This document shows, piece after piece, positions 23,387 through 31,749 of a DNA stretch of 64,000 bases. The DNA is from JAFMDF01 sp965222705 (GTDB taxonomy: Bacteria; Bacteroidota; Bacteroidia; Chitinophagales; Saprospiraceae). Both the position numbers and the translations under genes were made by a program. Each line of letters begins with the position of its first letter. The first letter of the stretch is position 1. The stretch lies in contig CBDCUO010000027.1 of the NCBI GenBank assembly GCA_965222705.1, positions 1-64,000 of the forward strand. Reading direction: 5' to 3'. The notes under the pieces were generated by a model that was not told the origin of the DNA, did no database searches, and saw nothing but the letters and a program-made list of their open reading frames with translations.

Positions 23387-25081
23387 ATGATTACAGTGGC
23401 AAATGTTTTTGTAAAGTATGGTGATAGAATATTGTTGGATAAAATAAATCTGGTCATTCAAAACAATGACAAGGTCGGTTTGGTGGGTAGAAATGGGGCA
23501 GGAAAATCTACTATTTTAAAAATTATTGCAGGAGAGATAAGACCCGACGAGGGCTCCATTGCAAGGTCCAAAGATCGAACTTTGGGTTTTTTGCACCAGG
23601 AAATGTTTTTGCCAAAAGGAAAAACCGTCATTCAGGAGGCTCTAACGGCATTTGAAGAAGCCATTGCTATAGAAAAGCGAATCGAGGCAGTCAATCGGGA
23701 AATGTCAATGCGAACAGATTATCAAAGCGATGCTTATACCCGATTAATAGAAGAATTTACGGAATTGAATGACCGCTTTTCCATTTTGGGCGGAGCGACT
23801 ATGAGAGCAGAAGCAGAGCGAGTTTTAAAAGGCTTGGGTTTTAGAGATACGGATATGGACCGACTGACGGATGAGTTTAGCGGCGGTTGGCAAATGCGAA
23901 TTGAGTTAGCTAAATTATTATTACAAAAACCGGATTATCTATTGCTGGACGAGCCGACCAATCATTTGGATATCGAATCCATTATTTGGTTAGAAGAATT
24001 TTTAAAAACCTACCCTGGAGCCGTTATTGTTATTTCTCACGATAAGCAATTTCTAAATGCGGTTACTCGCCGGACGATTGAAATAGAATTGGGAAAAATA
24101 TTTGATTACAAAGCTGCCTATACTAAATTTATGCAGCTTCGCAAAGAAAGAAGGGAACTTCAACAGGCGGCTTTCAATAACCAACAAAAAGTAATCGCCC
24201 AAAAAGAGCGAACCATTACCCGTTTTATGGCAAAAGCTTCCAAAACCAAAATGGCGCAATCTATGCAAAAACAGTTGGATAAAATGGAGCGGGTCGAAAT
24301 AGATAGTGAAGATACAAGTTCCATAAACCTTCGGTTTCCGCCAGCTCCTCGTTCGGGACAGATCGTTGTAGAAGGAAAAAATATAAAAAAACAATATGGC
24401 GCATTAAAAGTCCTGGAAGGGGTTGATTTGAAATTAGACAGGAGCGATAGAGTCGCTTTTGTCGGGCAAAATGGACAAGGAAAGACAACTTTGGCCAAAA
24501 TATTGGTAGGAGTAGAGCCGAGTACGGAAGGCGAAATTAAATTAGGGCATAATGTGTCTTTGGGCTATTATGCCCAAAATCAATCCGCCACCTTACAACC
24601 AAATTTAACCTTATTGCAAACAATGGAGAATGCCTCCCCACCTGAAATGCGGACCCGATTGCGAAAAATCTTGGGGGCATTCTTATTTAGCGGAGAAGAT
24701 GTAGATAAAAAAGTATCTGTGCTTTCGGGAGGAGAACGAGCAAGGCTAGCCCTGGCCTGTATGCTCTTAAAACCCTTTAACTTATTAGTGTTAGATGAAC
24801 CTACAAACCACCTTGATATTATTTCTAAAGACGTTTTAAAACAGTCACTAATGGAGTATGAGGGCACATTGATTGTGGTATCACACGACAGAGATTTTTT
24901 GGAAGGGCTAACAACTCGAACCATAGAATTTAGAGACAAAAAACTCTACGAGCATATTGGTGATGTCAACGCTTTTTTGGAAAAGCGAAAAATGGATAAT
25001 ATGCGACAGGTAGAACTACAAAAGGAGAAGATTCAAGCCGAAATTTCTGCAAAAAAAGAAAAAAAAAGACGAGTCTTTTGA
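23387..25081 (+). CDS. ABC-F family ATPase (Uup/YdiF-type), tail frameshifted
   Basis: The 564-residue protein is a soluble ABC-F with two nucleotide-binding domains and no membrane segment. Domain 1 has GRNGAGKST, signature FSGGWQMR and LLLDEPTNHLD. The inter-domain linker is rich in Gln/Lys. Domain 2 has GQNGQGKTT, LSGGERARL and LVLDEPTNHLD. ABC-F proteins act on ribosomes, and this type often ends in a coiled coil. Here the frame closes early (EISAKKEKKRRVF) in a poly-A tract (A9 at about 25040-25070). The expected coiled-coil tail continues in another frame to 25325. One base fewer restores it, so a sequence error, phase variation or real frameshift are all possible. Confidence 0.9.
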   Translation: MITVANVFVKYGDRILLDKINLVIQNNDKVGLVGRNGAGKSTILKIIAGEIRPDEGSIARSKDRTLGFLHQEMFLPKGKTVIQEALTAFEEAIAIEKRIEAVNREMSMRTDYQSDAYTRLIEEFTELNDRFSILGGATMRAEAERVLKGLGFRDTDMDRLTDEFSGGWQMRIELAKLLLQKPDYLLLDEPTNHLDIESIIWLEEFLKTYPGAVIVISHDKQFLNAVTRRTIEIELGKIFDYKAAYTKFMQLRKERRELQQAAFNNQQKVIAQKERTITRFMAKASKTKMAQSMQKQLDKMERVEIDSEDTSSINLRFPPAPRSGQIVVEGKNIKKQYGALKVLEGVDLKLDRSDRVAFVGQNGQGKTTLAKILVGVEPSTEGEIKLGHNVSLGYYAQNQSATLQPNLTLLQTMENASPPEMRTRLRKILGAFLFSGEDVDKKVSVLSGGERARLALACMLLKPFNLLVLDEPTNHLDIISKDVLKQSLMEYEGTLIVVSHDRDFLEGLTTRTIEFRDKKLYEHIGDVNAFLEKRKMDNMRQVELQKEKIQAEISAKKEKKRRVF

Positions 25082-25325
25082 AGAAAAAAAGACTCGAAAA
25101 AAACTCCAGCGCAAGGCTCAATATGCTGAGAGAAAAATTGAAGAAATCGAAAAGAAAATCGCCGCTATTGAAAAACAGATGGCCGTAGAAGGGTTTTATA
25201 AAAGCAATAACGTACAACAAGTCACAGAAGAATATGCGCAGCAAAAAAAGGATTTGGAACAAGTCATGGGGGGAAGTGGGTGGGAAGCAGCTACTCTAGC
25301 CTTAGAAAAATTGGAGAAACAGTAA
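25070..25325 (+). pseudogene. Out-of-frame C-terminal coiled coil of the ABC-F protein
   Basis: Reading with one A removed from the tract gives KKDESFEEKKTRKKLQRK, then AQYAERKIEEIEKKIAAIEK, EGFYKSNN and a final LEKLEKQ with stop TAA at 25323-25325. This is a normal Uup-type coiled-coil domain of about 85 residues. It is intact apart from the shift and overlaps the possible GTG start of lpxK. Confidence 0.75.
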
Positions 25326-26434
25326 AACTATTACAATGCCATTCAGCTACTAAACCACCAGACAATTTGATTCAACAAAAACTTGTTCAACTGCTACTAG
25401 CTCCTTTTTCTTTACTTTATGGATTTGCCATAAGCCTTCGTAATGTGGCCTATAAATATAATTTACTCAAGGGAGTAGAATTTAATTTGCCCGTCATTGC
25501 TGTTGGCAATTTGACTATTGGGGGGGCAGGCAAGACCCCACATATTGAATACCTGATTCGATTATTGAAAGATTACATTAACGTAGCCACTTTGAGTAGG
25601 GGATATGGTAGAAAAACAAAAGGCTTTCTACTGGTACAGCCAGGAAACACTGCTGCCGAAGTGGGAGATGAGCCATTGCAATTCAAGCGAAAGTACCCAG
25701 ATATCATGGTCTCTGTAAGTGAGAATAGGACTTTTGCGATTCCGCAATTGGTCATGGAGCAGGCAGGTTTACAGGCCGTTTTACTCGATGATGCCTTTCA
25801 GCATCGGAGTATTGATCCTGGTTTAAACATACTGCTGACGGAATATCAATACCCTTATACCAAAGATTATTTGCTACCCGCTGGGAGGTTGAGAGAATGG
25901 GCTTCTGCTGCTCAAAGGGCGGATATAATTATTGTATCCAAATGTCCGGACGAATTATCTATGCAAGAACGATCTGCGATGATTGATGAGTTGCAACCTT
26001 TGGGTTACCAGCAAGTTTTTTTCTCTTATTATGTCTATCTGAAGCCTTATTACATTTTTAATCCCATTCATCGAATAGCCTTGAGCCCGAACTTAAATAT
26101 CCTATTAATTAGTGCCATTGCCCGAACGGAGTACTTGGTGGAGCATTTGGAAATGCAAGTCGCTTCCGTGCGAATATTGCAATACGAAGATCACCACTAT
26201 TTTACCAATTACGATATTTCCCATTTAAAGCGAAATTTTGAGCAAATACAGACACCCAACAAAATCATCCTAACTACAGAAAAAGATGCGATGCGGCTGG
26301 AATTGCACCGCTCTTATTTGATAGATCATAAACTGCCTGTTTTTGTCTTGCCGATAGAGGTGGCTTTTCACCAGGAAGACGCTCGAACCTTCGACGATTT
26401 AATCAAACAATTTTTATTGAATTTTAAGGTCTGA
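25280..26434 (+). CDS. lpxK: Tetraacyldisaccharide 4'-kinase LpxK
   Basis: LpxK phosphorylates the lipid A disaccharide at the inner-membrane face. The family start LLLAPFSLLYGFAISLRNVAYKYNLL is followed by PVIAVGNLTIGGAGKTPHIEYL, which includes the P-loop GGAGKTP. LSRGYGRKTKGF, GDEPLQ and DDAFQHRSI also match. GTG at 25280 gives 384 residues but overlaps the ABC-F tail; TTG at 25367 would give 355, close to family length, and is a good alternative. There is no ATG between. Function confidence is high; the start is uncertain. Confidence 0.92.
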   Translation: MGSSYSSLRKIGETVKLLQCHSATKPPDNLIQQKLVQLLLAPFSLLYGFAISLRNVAYKYNLLKGVEFNLPVIAVGNLTIGGAGKTPHIEYLIRLLKDYINVATLSRGYGRKTKGFLLVQPGNTAAEVGDEPLQFKRKYPDIMVSVSENRTFAIPQLVMEQAGLQAVLLDDAFQHRSIDPGLNILLTEYQYPYTKDYLLPAGRLREWASAAQRADIIIVSKCPDELSMQERSAMIDELQPLGYQQVFFSYYVYLKPYYIFNPIHRIALSPNLNILLISAIARTEYLVEHLEMQVASVRILQYEDHHYFTNYDISHLKRNFEQIQTPNKIILTTEKDAMRLELHRSYLIDHKLPVFVLPIEVAFHQEDARTFDDLIKQFLLNFKV

Positions 26435-27467
26435 AGTCCAAATAAAAATCGTTTTCCGAGTTCTTATTGTTATTTTTAAGCTGTTTGCCTTTCAAATTCT
26501 ACCTTTTCTTAAGCCATAACAACATTTGCTTTTAACTGTGTTATAAACCTTTAAAACAAATGTATTTTTTATAAATATTTAAAAACCCTCTAGACCCTTT
26601 TCAATCGCATCAAAATTTTAACAAAAAAAAGATTTCCGAATTCTAACCCAAGCCTACCAGTTATTTAAAAATTTTTACAGAAAGAACAATTCCTGCATGG
26701 CCAGCAACCTATTGCAGTTGGATATTCGATTTAAATGCCCTAACTTACAGACTATTAGAAGAATAGATAATAGGAAAAGGCAAAATAGTAAGCATTTTTT
26801 ATAAAAAACAAGCATTGCATTTGCCAAAGAAAAAGTTCTTTTATTTACGGATGCAGACTGTTTTTTGTTTTATAATTACAGCCTGTTCTCGAATGGCATT
26901 ATTCATCAAAGATTCGCAGAAAATTTAGTACTTTGTCGATTAACTTATATTTACAAAGTATTTAACTCATTATGGCTAATTTTATTCAAATAGTTTGGGG
27001 AAATAAAATCCGCTCCAAAAACTGACTAATAAAAAATTTTAGCTGGCCACCTTGTTGTGACATTATTCTTTTTTACAATTATTGCTTATACTCGCCACGA
27101 ATCCTGATGCATTTATTGATATTTCTTCCAGAACATACTGGAAATCATCTGCTTATCAATAAAAATGCTATTTTATGACAGGAAAAAACTGCCCTAAAAA
27201 GTACGAATCATTAGTAGGTCACTTATCTTTGCAATACCTTCTGCACTATGATTAAGCTAAAATTATTGAACTTTTACGCTTTTTAGCATAAAGTTTGTAA
27301 TAGTTTTAAAAATAATACGAAAGCGTATTATTAATATTCGAGTTTATAAGAACGTTCTGTGCAAATTCCAGGACTTCTTACTATTAAATCTGGGTCTCAA
27401 TTTTAGATGCTACGTACCAATTTCTTATTTTTTAATTAAGTACCCATTTAATAGGAAAAACACAAGT
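26435..27467. other. Long gene-free region before two sigma-factor genes
   Basis: About 1 kb with stop codons in all frames, AT-rich, and no tRNA-like or rRNA-like sequence. It contains the hairpin AATAATACG/CGTATTATT (27311-27332, 4-nt loop) and a TATCTTTG box (27224-27231). The length of the spacer suggests a regulatory leader or a small RNA upstream of the first sigma factor, but none can be defined. Confidence 0.5.
27224..27231 (+). promoter_or_regulatory. Possible Bacteroidota -7 promoter box (TATCTTTG)
   Basis: This matches TAnnTTTG. No clear -33 TTTG/TTG lies at the expected distance upstream. If used, the downstream sigma gene would have a 5' leader of about 230 nt containing the 27311-27332 hairpin. 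Confidence 0.3.
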
Positions 27468-28127
27468 ATGGAAGTAACAACAACAACAAATTTATCCCCT
27501 CAGGCGAAGGCTGATTATGGCCTTGTCCTGCGCGCCATTGATGGCGATCAAAGAGCATATGCAAAACTAATGGATCGGTACCGAAACTCCATTTACCACA
27601 TGATGTACAAAATGGTCAGTAATCGGGAAGATGCGGACGACTTGACATTAGAAGCTTTTGGCAAAGCTTTCAATAAGCTAGCGAGCTATACGCCTCGGTA
27701 TGCTTTCAGCACCTGGTTGTTCAAAATTGCCATTAATAACTGCATAGACTACATTCGGAAGAAAAGATTACATCTGCTCTCCATTGATGATCCAATCGAA
27801 CCGGGAGGCGATCACGATTATTCCAGCAACCTTAAGGCGGGCTCCTTAGACCCTGAAGAGAAATTTATTCGGGCACAAAGGGTAAAGCTAATGCGAGACA
27901 TCCTTCAAAAACTCAATCTCAAATATCGCTTGATGATCGAGTTGCGTTTTTTTGAAGAACTGAGCTATGATGAAATCGCTACAGAGCTGGATATTCCACT
28001 CGGAACGGTAAAAGCACAATTATTCAGAGCGAAGGAAATTTTGTATAATTACCTTCAACAGCCTGGAGCAAGTGCTTATCTGGACTCTACTAAAAGGCGG
28101 GTCCGCCGGAAGGCCTTGGCTAATTAA
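27468..28127 (+). CDS. ECF-type RNA polymerase sigma factor
   Basis: The 219-residue protein has sigma region 2 (YAKLMDRYRNSIYHMMYKMV, then REDADDLTLEAFGKAFNKL and FSTWLFKIAINNCIDYIRKKR) and region 4 (LNLKYRLMIELRFFEELSYDEIATELDIPLGTVKAQLFRAKEILY). The N-terminal 20 residues are Thr/Ser-rich. It resembles the broadly conserved Bacteroidota SigW/RpoE-like factors. No adjacent anti-sigma factor with membrane segment is present; the next gene is a second sigma factor 375 bp downstream. Confidence 0.9.
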   Translation: MEVTTTTNLSPQAKADYGLVLRAIDGDQRAYAKLMDRYRNSIYHMMYKMVSNREDADDLTLEAFGKAFNKLASYTPRYAFSTWLFKIAINNCIDYIRKKRLHLLSIDDPIEPGGDHDYSSNLKAGSLDPEEKFIRAQRVKLMRDILQKLNLKYRLMIELRFFEELSYDEIATELDIPLGTVKAQLFRAKEILYNYLQQPGASAYLDSTKRRVRRKALAN

Positions 28128-28448
28128 TTCAGGCAAGCGAGCGTATTAATTTTATCGAGCTCAACCACAGCCTCCATCCAAATGAGTGCTCCTTATTTGG
28201 ATGCGGGCCGGTGATGGACCGACGAATTTTCTATCTTTCTAAAGATGGACAAATCGTCCTTTGCCCCTATTCTAAATACTTTTGTTCATTTTTTAAGTTT
28301 TTTTTAAGATTTCTGCTTAAAACTGTACCCCTTTAATAAAGCAGAACGTCCTAAGAGGGACTTGTAAAAATATTACAAGATTTTTGGAATATTTCTACCC
28401 AAAATCAACACACCCCTTAGATTAGAGTAAAAATTTGTGCTACTTTGC

Positions 28449-28456
28449 TACCTTTG
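28449..28456 (+). promoter_or_regulatory. Probable -7 promoter box (TACCTTTG) for the second sigma gene
   Basis: A TAnnTTTG match lies about 47 bp before ATG 28503. It supports that start rather than a longer reading frame from 28437, which would begin upstream of the box. A -33 element is not clear. Confidence 0.4.
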
Positions 28457-28502
28457 CAAAGAAAGTACAAACCCAAATTGTTTGGAGCAGTCACTAAATA
28501 AG

Positions 28503-29066
28503 ATGAAAATCTCGGATGAAGAACTCATTCGAAGTTACCTCGAAACGCAGAACTCAAGGTATTTCAACCAGCTTTACAGCAAATATTCTAGTAAGGTATT
28601 CAGTAAGTGTATTTCTTTGTTAAAAAATGAAGCGCATGCACAAGACGCCACTCAGGATATTTTTCTGAAAATCTTTTTGAATCTTTCCAAGTTTGGTGGT
28701 AAATCCAAATTCTCTACTTGGATTTATTCTATCACTTACAATTATTGTATAGACTTGATAAGAAAGAGAAAAAAGCATGGAAATATCTTTTCTGACGAAA
28801 TCGAAAACGCACCGGATCTTGTGGAAGAAGTACCCGATAGTGCTTTGCTAGAGATAGAGGTCAAAAAACTCAAAAAAGTGCTGGACATCATTCCGGTAGG
28901 GGACAAAGCAGTTTTATTGATGAAGTATCAGGATGATATGTCCATTAGGGATATTTCTCACATATTAAATAAATCTGAAAGCGCTATCAAAATGAAATTG
29001 AAACGAGCCAAGCACAAAGCACAGCTAGTGTATCAGGAATTATTTAGTGAACAATCGGTAACTTAA
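28503..29066 (+). CDS. ECF-type RNA polymerase sigma factor
   Basis: The 187-residue sigma factor starts at MKISDEELIRSYLETQ. Region 2 covers YFNQLYSKYSSKVFSKCISLL, the motif AQDATQDIFLKIF and KFSTWIYSITYNYCIDLIRKR. Region 4 covers VLLMKYQDDMSIRDISHILNKSESAIKMKLKRAKHKAQ. It lies in tandem with a paralogous sigma gene and upstream of a small 91-residue protein. It has a different region 4 recognition helix from its neighbour, so it probably reads a different promoter set. Confidence 0.9.
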   Translation: MKISDEELIRSYLETQNSRYFNQLYSKYSSKVFSKCISLLKNEAHAQDATQDIFLKIFLNLSKFGGKSKFSTWIYSITYNYCIDLIRKRKKHGNIFSDEIENAPDLVEEVPDSALLEIEVKKLKKVLDIIPVGDKAVLLMKYQDDMSIRDISHILNKSESAIKMKLKRAKHKAQLVYQELFSEQSVT

Positions 29067-29196
29067 GTAGTTAATGATCCGCATTGTATTTTAACCTTAA
29101 GTGTCTAAAAAGTTTAAATAAATCACTAATTGAAACTTATTAAAATTTTTAAACAGCAATTATTCTATATTTAGGCACTTATTAAAATCAACCGTC

Positions 29197-29472
29197 ATGG
29201 CGAAGAATAATTTTCAGCGATTGGAAGAAGAAGAATTGAGTAGGTTGCCAGATTTGCCTTTAGGGATAAAACATAATGTCCATAATCACCTGGATAGCTT
29301 GAGAACTATTGGAGGGGTCATAGACTTGTATCTTTCCAAATTGGTTGATGTTTTTATCGCTATGACTGGTGGAAAACCAGAACGCCCGAGCAATACTTTT
29401 TTTTCTGATTCTGGACATAATCCTCCTACCGATCCGGATAGTGGAGGACCGGGAGGACCAGCTAATGGATAA
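29197..29472 (+). CDS. Small hypothetical protein following the sigma factor
   Basis: The 91-residue protein has an N-terminal helical part (LPLGIKHNVHNHLDSLRTIGGVIDLYLSKLVDVFIAM) and a Gly/Pro/Asp/Ser-rich, probably disordered tail. There is no signal peptide. It begins 130 bp after the sigma-factor stop on the same strand and could be its co-transcribed partner, though it has no classical anti-sigma features. Not recognised beyond that. Confidence 0.6.
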   Translation: MAKNNFQRLEEEELSRLPDLPLGIKHNVHNHLDSLRTIGGVIDLYLSKLVDVFIAMTGGKPERPSNTFFSDSGHNPPTDPDSGGPGGPANG

Positions 29473-29596
29473 TTTGAACAAACAAAACAACTTTAGGGCT
29501 TAGGCAATTATATAATTTATCCTAAATGGGGTTATTATTTTCCTAAGTCCTTACCTTAAATAAACAAAAACTCTGGAGACCAACATACTTTTTTAA

Positions 29597-30388
29597 ATGA
29601 GACTATTACAAAATTTGATTGATCAATCAATAGAATTTTTACCCAATCTGATTTTTGCAATTATTATCCTCCTAATTGGCTGGATAATTGCAAAACTTAT
29701 CGCTCGCTTGACCAAAAAACTGCTGAAAGTATTAAAGATTGACGATTTTGCGGATCGGCTAAATAATATCGACATCGTTCAAAGGGCAAATCTGAGAATA
29801 CTTCCTAGCTCGGTTATTAGCAAAATAGTATATTATGTTTTTATCCTAATAACTTTTGTGGTTGCTACCGATAATCTGGAAGTAGAAGCAGTGACAGACT
29901 TGATGACCAATCTGATCAACTACTTGCCCAGCCTGTTATCTGCATTGGTATTATTTGTCATCGGCTTAATTGTTGCAGACATAATAAGGGGAATTGTATT
30001 GACCACCTGTCAGTCGCTCGGTATTCCATCTGCTAAGATCATTTCCAGTATTGTTTTTTACTTCCTTTTTCTATCGGTAACCATGAGTGCTCTAGATCAG
30101 GCAAAAATTAGTACTGACTTCATCAACTCCAGCCTTACGATTATTATTGCAGGCATCGTAGGGGCTTTTGCCTTGGGCTATGGGCTCGCCTCCAAAAAGG
30201 TAATGGATAATTTTTTAGCTTCTTTTTATATTAAAAAAAGGTTTGCGGTTGGGGACCACATAACAATAGATGGCGTCAAAGGAGAAATTATGGAGATAGA
30301 CAACAGTTCCTTTGTTTTAAAAACTGAAAAATCCAAGATCATATTTCCTTTAAGTAAATTGGCAGTCAACCAGATAGAAATCCACTAA
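29597..30388 (+). CDS. Small-conductance mechanosensitive channel-like (MscS/CmpX-type) protein
   Basis: The 263-residue inner-membrane protein has about five hydrophobic segments (LPNLIFAIIILLIGWIIAKLI; VISKIVYYVFILITFVVAT; LLSALVLFVIGLIVADII; IISSIVFYFLFLSVTM; LTIIIAGIVGAFALGYGLA). The paired TM-helix repeat of the CmpX type is visible, then a truncated MscS-like beta domain (RFAVGDHITIDGVKGEIMEIDNSSFVLKT). The large MscS C-terminal cage is missing. It would act as an osmotic safety valve or small channel. Confidence 0.78.
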   Translation: MRLLQNLIDQSIEFLPNLIFAIIILLIGWIIAKLIARLTKKLLKVLKIDDFADRLNNIDIVQRANLRILPSSVISKIVYYVFILITFVVATDNLEVEAVTDLMTNLINYLPSLLSALVLFVIGLIVADIIRGIVLTTCQSLGIPSAKIISSIVFYFLFLSVTMSALDQAKISTDFINSSLTIIIAGIVGAFALGYGLASKKVMDNFLASFYIKKRFAVGDHITIDGVKGEIMEIDNSSFVLKTEKSKIIFPLSKLAVNQIEIH

Positions 30389-30760
30389 GTAAAAGAAGAA
30401 ATAAAGGGTGGTTGATGGAGTAGGAAAGGCGGATTCTTTCAGAACACCTTCTTTTTTCTTCTATTATTAAGGAGAAAGATCCCTCAAAGGAACCTCCCTC
30501 CCTACCCGTCAATTCATGAAAGAAGCAACCAAATGCTACTAGTTGTTTTTTACACGTTTCCTAGACTTTCTGTCACTTCTTTGAGAAATTTCTCGACCCA
30601 TTTAAAGTCCTGTTTAAGGCTATGTTTTTTAGTGACTTATACCTATTATTGCGTCTTATTTAGCGTAAATTTATACGGTTTGAGCAGGACAAGTCTAAGC
30701 TCCTGGCCCTTGCCAAACCTAAACGGCTACTACTAAATTTTATAATGTAAAATCAGAAAA
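30389..30760. other. Intergenic region without recognised content
   Basis: A 67-codon frame at 30533-30736 has no domain character or plausible start context and looks accidental. Purine-rich tracts and no strong hairpins were seen. It presumably carries the promoter of the DUF3078 gene. Confidence 0.4.
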
Positions 30761-31690
30761 ATGAGCAAAAAACGCACACTCCTCGCATTCATGCTTTTTT
30801 TATTTATTGGACTTCAAGCCCAGACATTAGAAGAATTAAAAGCAAAAAAAGCAGAGATCGAAGCTGCACAAGCTGCCAAACAAGCAGAAATGGACGCTTT
30901 TAATAAAGAAATTAGTGATCTTGATACTCAGATTGAAATTCTTTCGGGCTGGCAAAAGGGAATCAATGGCGTCATCGGCTTGAATTTCGCCAACTCTAGT
31001 AACTGGGCGAGCAATGCAAACCCCAACTCCTCTTCTTCCAATCTATCCATTGGGCTCAATGCTTATGCCAATAATATCAAAGAAAAAAGCTTTTGGAGAA
31101 ATACTGGAATTGCTAACATTGGCTGGCAAAGCCTGGATACGAATACAGATGATGATGAGAAAGATGGCTTTCTGGACGATCGAACAACAGATGTGTTGAA
31201 TATTTCCTCTCTGTATGGATATAGATTGAACCAAGACATAGCCATTTCTGGGCTGGGTGATTTGAACTCTTCTGTTTTTAATTTCTTAAGCCCTGGTTCT
31301 CTTGATTTTGGCTTGGGTGCAACCTGGACACCTCACCAAATCCCGAATTTGGTATTTGTTGTTCATCCATTGACTTATCACATTGCTTTTTCAGGACTGG
31401 ATGGAGTGGGTTCCAGTGGCGGGCTGGGTACAAAAATTAAAGGAACTTATACGCATGAATTCCCGGGCGGAGTGGCGTGGACTTCCAACCTTGGTGCTTT
31501 TTTCCCTTATTCAAAAGCAGATGAAGTTGCTGGAGAACTGCCATTATTCGAATATACCTGGATAAACTCAGTCGCATTCAATGTCTGGAAGGGAATTGGC
31601 GTGGGGATAACCCTCGGCTTAAGACAGGCGGATTTTGAATTTGACGGGACGCAATGGTTTAATACGATTGGCTTATCTTATGGATTTTAG
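30761..31690 (+). CDS. DUF3078 family outer-membrane protein
   Basis: The 309-residue protein has a signal peptide (KKRTLLAFMLFLFIGLQAQ), a short coiled coil (LEELKAKKAEIEAAQAAKQAEMDAF) and then a beta-rich domain alternating aromatic and polar residues (GVIGLNFANSSNWASN ... WFNTIGLSYGF, ending in Phe as for outer-membrane barrels). DUF3078 proteins are widespread in Bacteroidota; their function is unknown. The N-terminal heptad region may bind peptidoglycan or oligomerise. Confidence 0.85.
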   Translation: MSKKRTLLAFMLFLFIGLQAQTLEELKAKKAEIEAAQAAKQAEMDAFNKEISDLDTQIEILSGWQKGINGVIGLNFANSSNWASNANPNSSSSNLSIGLNAYANNIKEKSFWRNTGIANIGWQSLDTNTDDDEKDGFLDDRTTDVLNISSLYGYRLNQDIAISGLGDLNSSVFNFLSPGSLDFGLGATWTPHQIPNLVFVVHPLTYHIAFSGLDGVGSSGGLGTKIKGTYTHEFPGGVAWTSNLGAFFPYSKADEVAGELPLFEYTWINSVAFNVWKGIGVGITLGLRQADFEFDGTQWFNTIGLSYGF

Positions 31691-31707
31691 ATATCTTTCT
31701 TTCTCGT

Positions 31708-31745
31708 ACAACGGACTTTGGCCAGTTCGTGCTAAAGTCCGTTGT
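31708..31745. terminator. Bidirectional terminator between the DUF3078 gene and gyrB
   Basis: ACAACGGACTTTGGC pairs with GCTAAAGTCCGTTGT (14 of 15) over an 8-nt loop, between two convergent stop codons. The placement strongly suggests a shared transcription terminator. Confidence 0.75.
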
Positions 31746-31749
31746 GCGT

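Noticed and set aside
26435..27467. tRNA or rRNA gene in the long gene-free region
   Set aside because: No TΨC-like GTTCGAATC element, acceptor stem pairing or rRNA-like sequence was found.
30533..30736. 67-codon frame before the DUF3078 gene
   Set aside because: No recognisable domain or start context; composition matches intergenic DNA.
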